DNA of 64,000 nt, from contig JACGWO010000003.1 in the NCBI GenBank assembly GCA_034509735.1, positions 9,982,001-10,046,000 on the forward strand, in the 5' to 3' direction. Position numbers and translations under genes: made by a program. Within the stretch, counting starts at the first letter, position 1, and every line of letters begins with the position of its first letter. Below the pieces are notes generated by a model. That model saw only the letters and a list, made by a program, of their open reading frames with translations, had not been told where the DNA came from and made no database searches. Shown here one piece after another: positions 57,905-64,000 of this stretch. This DNA comes from Sesamum alatum. Its lineage: Eukaryota; Streptophyta; Magnoliopsida; Lamiales; Pedaliaceae.

Positions 57905-60281
57905 TTTAAATCTACATTTAGAAAACAACGCACGATCAGCAGAATATAAAGACGGTGGTTTGATGAAATAATTAAATGCTTGGTCTTTAGTCATTTAATC
58001 CTCCCACTATTATACGAAAATACGGTACTCTCAAACGTGATTTTCGGAAAATCCTTTCCTAGTGGGCGTGGGATCCACAGCGATTTTTTCCCATACCCCG
58101 CTTTTACGATTCGCATGGAAAAGATCCTGTGGAAGTATTCCATACCATTCTCGTTCCACGAGATTTCCAAGATTATTGCCTCACCCTTTCGCATGATCCC
58201 GAGGACTCCAAGCGAATCATGCTAATTGGGCGTTAGACCCGACCCAATCGACCGAGCCACAGACCCACTGTACCCCCACGACTCGTGAGACAAGTAACAG
58301 CAGCCCATTTCTCGTTCATGACATAGTGCAGCTTCTTTTAAGTACAATAACGTGCCACGACTCGTGAGACCACGCTATTGACCTAAAACAGCTTCCTCAC
58401 TGTGCCATGGATTGGAAGGCATGGACAAACTCCTAGAGTTCATGTCCACTTTATCTAGGGTCTAATATTTCAACATTGGTCCAACCAATGTGAGAGTAGT
58501 GAATGACCGAGATCTCATAATATATATGCATACATCCATCCATAATGCATAAATAAAATTCCATCCATAGCAGTTATATGATAAATAAAAGCCACTCATC
58601 CATCATAATAACCACATGCAAAATTAAAGCCTAGCACGCCCCTGTTGGATGATCACGAGCTCAAATCCTATGCGACCCACTGAGCCCGCAGTGGATCTAT
58701 GGTCAATCTAGGGTTGATCCTATACTATTACAATAATAGTAACCCAATCATCACGCTGATGGGCCTTGGTCTCTTTTTCTCTTTCTTCACTTCATGGAAA
58801 ACGCCAATGGACCTCCGGTCTGGGCTCTCCATGTGGTCCTTCCTTCTTACTCCACCAATTACAAAAATGGAAACCTCACTCTAGTCTACTCTCATTACAT
58901 TATAAAAAATAGAAACCCCAGCGAAAACCCGGGGGGAGTACATAAGGAGGGAGAGTAGAATGCCTTATTATTCCAAGGCAACTAGAAAGAGAGAAGGATA
59001 AAAGCAGTTAAACGAGGCAGAACAGGACCAACAGAAAATTAAACCATACATCCGGTCTAGGGCTCGTGATCATCCCATTTCCATCCAACACACATAATCA
59101 CATGATCCAATCACATAATTACAATATATAATTTAATTCATGATTTCCAATCATAATAATCCAAAACAGATAAATAAATGATCATGTGCGCAACGTGTGA
59201 AAAATAAAACACAAATATTGGTAATAATATTTTTCTCGTTTTAGGAAAACCTTTCCTCATTATTTCTAAGTAAAATAACCCCGGGATTCCAAATCCAATT
59301 TATTTTACTTCCTAAAATAATGTCTTTAGGAATTTAGGCAAAAAAATGAACCCAAAAACGAATTTTCAGAATTAATTCAAAATTAAAACTGAAAAGTAAA
59401 TAAAAAAAAATAAAAATAATACTAGGGTTTCAAAAAACCCTAGCTGCAGCAGCGCCGCCGCCGCCACCGGCAGCAGCCGCCGGCCGTGCGCGCAGGCAGC
59501 AGGCCCAGCCTGCCGCCCCTGCGCGCGCGCAGGCACTGCCTGCCGGGGCGCGCTGGCGCAGGCCCCTGCCTGTGTGCTCGCGCGCCTGGCCGGCAGCGCG
59601 CTGCGCGGCTTGGTTGCACGGCAGGCCGTCGCGCGCGCAGGCTCCCTCTGCCTCGCGCGCGCTGGCCTGCTGGTCGCCAGCCGCGTAACTGCGCTATGCG
59701 CACAGTGCGCGCGCGCAGACGCGCACTGGGCACGCCCGCCGGGTACAGACGCCTCTGTCTGCATAGGTGCCGCTCATATATATACGCCATAATTAATGGC
59801 AGCGCGCTGGTGCCGTCCAAGCGGGCATCTCCGCCCGCACAGCCTTGCGCGCGCGCGCGCGCATGAGCGCGCCTACCATCGGCCGCGCGCGCGCAGACAC
59901 CCTTGTCTGGCTGGAGGATTTTTCTCCCCCTTACCGCGCGCGCCGGGCGCAGCCATCCTGGCTGCGCGCTGCCCCGACCGGCTGGGCGGCGCGCGCAGGC
60001 TACCCTTGCCTGCGCGCGTCTCCTGCCGGCAGCGCTCGGCTGCGCGCGGCCAGTCTTCCCGGCTGGCCGGCTGTGGCGTTTCTCGTTTTCAGTTCAATTT
60101 TCCCCCCGTTTCCAAGAAAAAACAAAAAATACCAACATTCAGAATTTCACACGAATTAAAAGCAATTAAAACAACATGCTTTAATAATCAAGAAAATCAA
60201 GATTAAACAATTAAAACATGCTCAAAACACGTTTCATGCTCCGAAAACGCACATAAACCTTAGGCCTATACACCGAACCGG
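57905..60281 (-). other. U 5' leader (non-coding)
   Basis: In element sense: AT-rich, a very long GC block (59445-60080), AT-rich, a pyrimidine-rich stretch, hairpin CCACTG/CAGTGG (58677-58694) and a palindrome pair (58356-58370, 58277-58291), then gag. Open frames seen in the GC block are compositional. The landmark order matches M. Confidence 0.8.
59445..60080 (-). other. GC-rich leader block of U
   Basis: About 635 bp, the longest in the window, packed with GCGCGC, GCAGGC and GCCTGC. An AT-containing island near 59775-59800 (ATATATATACGCC) interrupts it. Strong RNA folding is expected. No conserved frame is shared with the M block. Confidence 0.85.
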
Positions 60282-60293
60282 TCTCTGATACCA
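60282..60293 (-). other. U primer-binding site
   Basis: TCTCTGATACCA on the plus strand (TGGTATCAGAGA in sense), one base from the 5' LTR, initiator-Met type. Confidence 0.85.
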
Positions 60294-60294
60294 T

Positions 60295-62273
60295 TGAAAG
60301 GAATTGTGGATCGTCCCGGGAAAAAGCGCGAATGCGGAAGCGCGGTATAATTAAAAATTAAAACGGAATTTAAACATGCTTTTAAATTAAGAACACGTTC
60401 AAAGGTGTACCCTTTGAAATTTTCCCGGGTGTTCGGTGTATCTCATGAATCAAATCACATATAACATATCATGGAGGCCATAGGGTTGAAAATAAAAGAG
60501 GACGAAAATTCTAAAACGAGACCTACCCGATTGTCGTTTTCGTCTTCAACCGGCTACACGCGTTGTTCCCCGATTTGCACCAATATCTCTTCTTGAGACC
60601 CTCCAAATCGTGACACACGATCCACCCATGTATCTTGCACGTCGTGCTAGCAACGAACAAGTGTATAATATTTGGAGTGGATGAATCAATAACACATTAT
60701 GAATTAACAGTATTGATTCATCAAAGTTCTAATGTTCCAAGAACAAGAGAACTAGTGGAATGTTTTCTTGGAGAGAGAGAGGCAGACGAGTGATGAGAGG
60801 GAGAGATCGAGTGTGTGTGTGTTGTGTGTGTGTGTTGGAATTCATCATCCTTCAACTTGTAGGATGCTAGGGGTTTATATAGAAGAGGAGTTAATCCTCT
60901 TTAAACTCCCTCTCAAGAACTCTATTTTGACTAGGATTTTGATCTAGTCAAAGTCCTAAGTCAAAGTAGTGTTTTGACCTAGTCAAAACAATCCTAGCCA
61001 TCCATCTCTCCCATTTCATCTCAACCTATTGATTTAATTTAATTTAATGGAATATTAAAAACCTATTTAAATATTTCCAAGAGGCTAAAATAAATATAAA
61101 TATTTATTCTAAGCCCATTAAATAAATCCCTTTGATAAATCTAATTTATCAATTTAATTCCTTATATCTAATAGAAAGGAATTATTTCTCCAAGAAAAAT
61201 AAAGGACCCGATTAAATCCAATTTAATCATTCCTTCACTCCAATATTTAATTCCTAATTAAATATCTAAATGTGTGTGTGGATGTGTGTGACTCTTTAGG
61301 TTCACCTTTCAGCTAGACTTGGTCGGATTCCTAGAATCCTTCCGTTACCATGGGTGGCCATCTCTAGCAACGGTCCATGGCACTAGAGACTAGGTGAAAT
61401 ATTCAGGGATGAACATTTAGGCTCTAACAGTACACTTGTCCTTTGTCTTCGGTCTCATCACTTAGGTCTAGGGCACGGAAAATCAGGTACCCATTTTGGA
61501 CCTAAGTGTCGGTCTGTCCTCACTAAACGCCGCAAGGAACCTTCCCTTCTGTTCAGTCACTGTGGCCACAGTTTTAGGGACAAGACACGAGCATGAGACT
61601 CAACTACCAAAACCTATTGACAGGAGACAGATCATTTCTTGGAAACTACTGTCACTTTGCACACCAGAACTGCACTAGACATGGCTTATGACTACCAAAG
61701 AGAATTCTGGCAATCTCTCACCATATCTAAGATACAGCCCTGATGTACAGGTAAACTCAGCAATTCCTCAAGTCAAAGGACTTGACCTGTACCGTTGGAA
61801 CCGGGAATACACGTCATACCTAGCCGACCCATACTCAAGGTCCTCCGTAAGACGGTTCCCGCGAGTCACCTCAGTTAGCTGCGTCCTAGCAGGCTAACCC
61901 ACTAACACTGCTTAGACGACCCTCGTCACCCGTCGATGAAACACGACAGCAGTGCTTTAGTGCAAGTCTCAAATGGAATCCCGGTACCCATTTTCGGATT
62001 CCTTGACTTGGAGATTTCCGGACTGATTCGGGAAGACTGATTCCATGGACCTACCTCCAAGCGTAGTCCCAGTCCCCGAAATTGATTTCAGTCCGTGGGC
62101 TTTGTTTTGCGTAGTGAACAGATATGGGAAAACAATATAAGTGAACACAAACAAAGTAATGCCAAATGAAATTCACTTCTTTATTCATTAATGATTTATC
62201 AAAACACCTGAAATTGTCTAGACATAGGTTACATATTCCTGCCAAATTGGCTACATGGTCACCTATTCTAACA
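60295..62273 (-). repeat. 5' LTR of U
   Basis: TGAAAGGAATTGTGGATCG to CACCTATTCTAACA, same length as its partner but with scattered substitutions and small indels. A TATA box (TATATAAA in sense) lies near 60876-60883 and CTGTGGCCACAG near 61560-61571. Confidence 0.92.
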
Positions 62274-62442
62274 CATTCACCTCACTATCATCTTGAAGCC
62301 TACATCCCATACAATGGTTGCACACCCAAGTTAAGGTCTCTATTGTCTGGACTCTGGTTCAACTCTTCTTCCATTCATGTCGAATAATTTCATGGCACTT
62401 TGACACGCATTTCAAGATAGGGATTCGTTGTTTACGTGAGAT

Positions 62443-63234
62443 TGTTAGAAAGTCCTAATTAGACTTTTTGTAATTGTTTTTGTATCTTTTTACAATAACA
62501 ATGTAATGTAATATTATTTTGATGAATAATAGTAACTGTTCATTGGCATTGATCTTTGTTGTGTGCTCTTACTTATTTATAAAATTATATCGATCTTAAC
62601 ATCACGTTCAAATTCCCACGACAAATGCGTTGACCCATGGAGTTCAATTGTGAATAGGTGGCAGTTGCGAAACCAATCCTGATCTTAAATGTTCCAAGTC
62701 AAGGACTCGAGACAGGGCATCGAGTCCTACGTAGCTTGCACAAGTAATGCATTTATTGGGTTGATCATCGACATATAGAGTGGTCGTCTATGCAATTTTG
62801 GTAGGTTAGTAAGGTAGTTGACTAACAGAACTGACCCGTGGAAATCATCATTTCGGTATGACTATAATTCTAGGTTCCAATAGAACGAGATTTTGTCCTC
62901 GATACTTGAGGAACTATGGAAGTCACATGCATATGATGATTGTAGCTTAGAGGCAAACGTTGATTAAATCTTTGAGTATGGTCATTATAAGCTCTATTCA
63001 GTGCAATAAGAATATATATGAGGATGGTGGATTCAAAGAAATGATCTGTCCCCTATCAGTTTTTTTAAATTGTGACATAGTATCTCCTATATGCTTTGAG
63101 ACTCGTTCAAGCTCTTTAAATCTGTGGCCACAGTGACTGATAGATGGGATGGTTTTTCATGTCGATCAGTAGAGTAAAAAAGTTCTCAAGAATGAGTATA
63201 GATCCTTGTATAGGACGAACAATGCCCAATTCCA
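62443..63234 (+). repeat. Partial LTR R
   Basis: Starts TGTTAGAAAGTCC after GTGAGAT, which resembles a polypurine tract. Shared U3 landmarks follow (CTGTGGCCACAG at about 63121-63132). It breaks off at CCAATTCCA where LTR S begins. The 164 bp before it (62279-62442) shows nothing I recognise. Confidence 0.6.
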
Positions 63235-63898
63235 TGTTAGAATAGGTGACCAGAAAGCCAATTGGTTTTTTGAAGTTCTGGAAACTATTCATCGGTCTTT
63301 AAAAGTAATCTTGAGATGATGAATAGAGTGAGTATTTATCAATGGTGTTTTTATGCTCATTGCTCATGGTAAATGATACTTTAATGTCACAACGAATGCC
63401 CACAAAATGTGGTTAACCCGAAGTTGGGCTACGCAAGGCTGCCTACGGTCGGTCTGTAAAACATTCCAAGTCGAAATCTCGAGACCGGGCATTGAGAGTT
63501 ACTTTCATAAGCATTGCCCTCACTGGGTGAGTGCCTAGTTTCATTTAACACACGTGGGGTCGTCTATGCAATTTTAGTGGGGTATCATGAGATTGTGGTC
63601 ATCATGAGCCTTATCTAGTGCAGTCAGAGTATGTATTGAGGACGGTGGATTCTGAAGCAAAAAATACTAGATCTCCTGTGCGCTCTAAGATGGGATTCTA
63701 ACTTTAGCCAAAGAGATTGATCAATTAAGGTTTAGCTCCCCCAGATCTCCAATAGAGTAAACACATCTTGAGTATAAAACCATAATCAAGGATGGAAACC
63801 GACTCCCAATTCCATGCCCTAAACTAAGGCTGGAGATGGTGACAAAAGGATCCTTCCCGTGGAACTCAGAAAATTGTTCACACCAACAGTCAAGGAAT
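63235..63898 (+). repeat. Partial LTR S, apparently inserted into R
   Basis: Starts exactly TGTTAGAATAGGTGACC after TTCCA. U3 landmarks continue to TTCACACCAACA, then LTR T begins at 63899. Its palindrome and CCATGG block are decayed or not reached. Confidence 0.6.
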
Positions 63899-64000
63899 TG
63901 AAAGAATCGGGTACGGCCCGGGAACGCAACGGAAGCGTAAAAACGTTAATTTAAAGCATAAATTTAAACGGGTTCAAAGGGGTGTTCCCTTTGAAGTTCC
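63899..64000 (-). repeat. Edge of minus-strand LTR T (Y family)
   Basis: TGAAAGAATCGGGTACGGCCCGGG and onward match the left end of solo LTR A (231-332), including the TCAAAGGG/CCCTTTGA hairpin. It runs off the window. Confidence 0.8.

Larger units (their letters stand above)
52223..62273 (-). mobile_element. Full-length copia element U
   Basis: Two LTRs of equal length (1,979 bp), PBS next to the right LTR, polypurine tract next to the left LTR, and a perfect CATTC duplication at 52218-52222 and 62274-62278. Total 10,051 bp. It is the only structurally complete, uninterrupted element in the window and probably among the youngest, although its LTRs differ at a number of positions and its proteins are damaged. 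Confidence 0.95.

Noticed and set aside
62051..62387. Short open frames near the right end of U as genes
   Set aside because: They cross the LTR terminus or lie in conserved LTR sequence; no domain and no conservation beyond LTR copies.
1..64000. CRISPR array, bacterial operon or phage
   Set aside because: Repeated units are LTRs and microsatellites; coding content is copia and CACTA; no regularly spaced short repeats, and the composition is plant-like.

Overview
The window is plant intergenic DNA built almost entirely from nested transposable elements. I found no intact host gene, no rRNA and no tRNA gene. The main residents are Ty1/copia LTR retrotransposons (protein order gag, protease, integrase, reverse transcriptase, RNase H; YVDD-type RT; primer-binding sites of the plant initiator-Met type, TGGTATCAGAGC). 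Their LTRs are long (about 1.7-2.2 kb) and begin TGTTAGAATAGGTGACC. With the CACTA (En/Spm-like) gene remnants, this points to a flowering plant; I cannot name the species. All identifications are by eye from motifs and internal comparison, without database searches.

Layout, left to right. (1) 181-6035: a decayed CACTA transposase-family gene on the plus strand, cut by two solo copia LTRs (A, 231-2425; B, 3284-5490). (2) 6036-8270: a truncated minus-strand copia element P, fused head to head with (3) a left-truncated plus-strand copia element Y. Y is the outer host of most of the window. Its pieces are LTR 8271-8767 and 34080-35170, leader 35171-35242, 45397-46102 and 48206-49339, and gag 49340-49863. 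Into Y were inserted element M (8768-34079, target duplication CACAA), element Z (35243-45396, AAACA/AAATA) and solo LTR V (46103-48205, GGGTG). M was in turn hit in its integrase by a minus-strand compound N1/N2 (14847-29801, ATAAC), which carries three LTRs. Z carries solo LTR W (38548-40677) in its leader. (4) 49985-51658: a divergent LTR fragment Q, followed by a possible Mutator-like fragment (51700-52080). (5) 52223-62273: a complete 10 kb minus-strand copia element U with a perfect CATTC duplication. (6) 62443-64000: three partial, apparently nested LTRs (R, S, T).

All coding copies are broken. M has several stops and an altered protease motif, N2 is heavily scrambled, Z and Y lack most of pol, and U keeps a 690-codon INT-RT-RNase H frame but has lost RT motif A. 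None looks autonomous.

The most interesting signals are non-coding and shared among these diverged families. They are a stem-loop near the LTR 3' end with apparently compensatory base changes, a block of extreme GC content in every leader examined, a pair of CACGAGTCGTG near-palindromes about 80 bp apart upstream of gag, and a CTGTGGCCACAG palindrome in many of the LTRs. Together they look like a conserved set of cis elements. Roughly 15.8-21.5 kb also has a peculiar insertion-rich noise with an abrupt start inside an LTR, which I suspect is unpolished assembly rather than biology.
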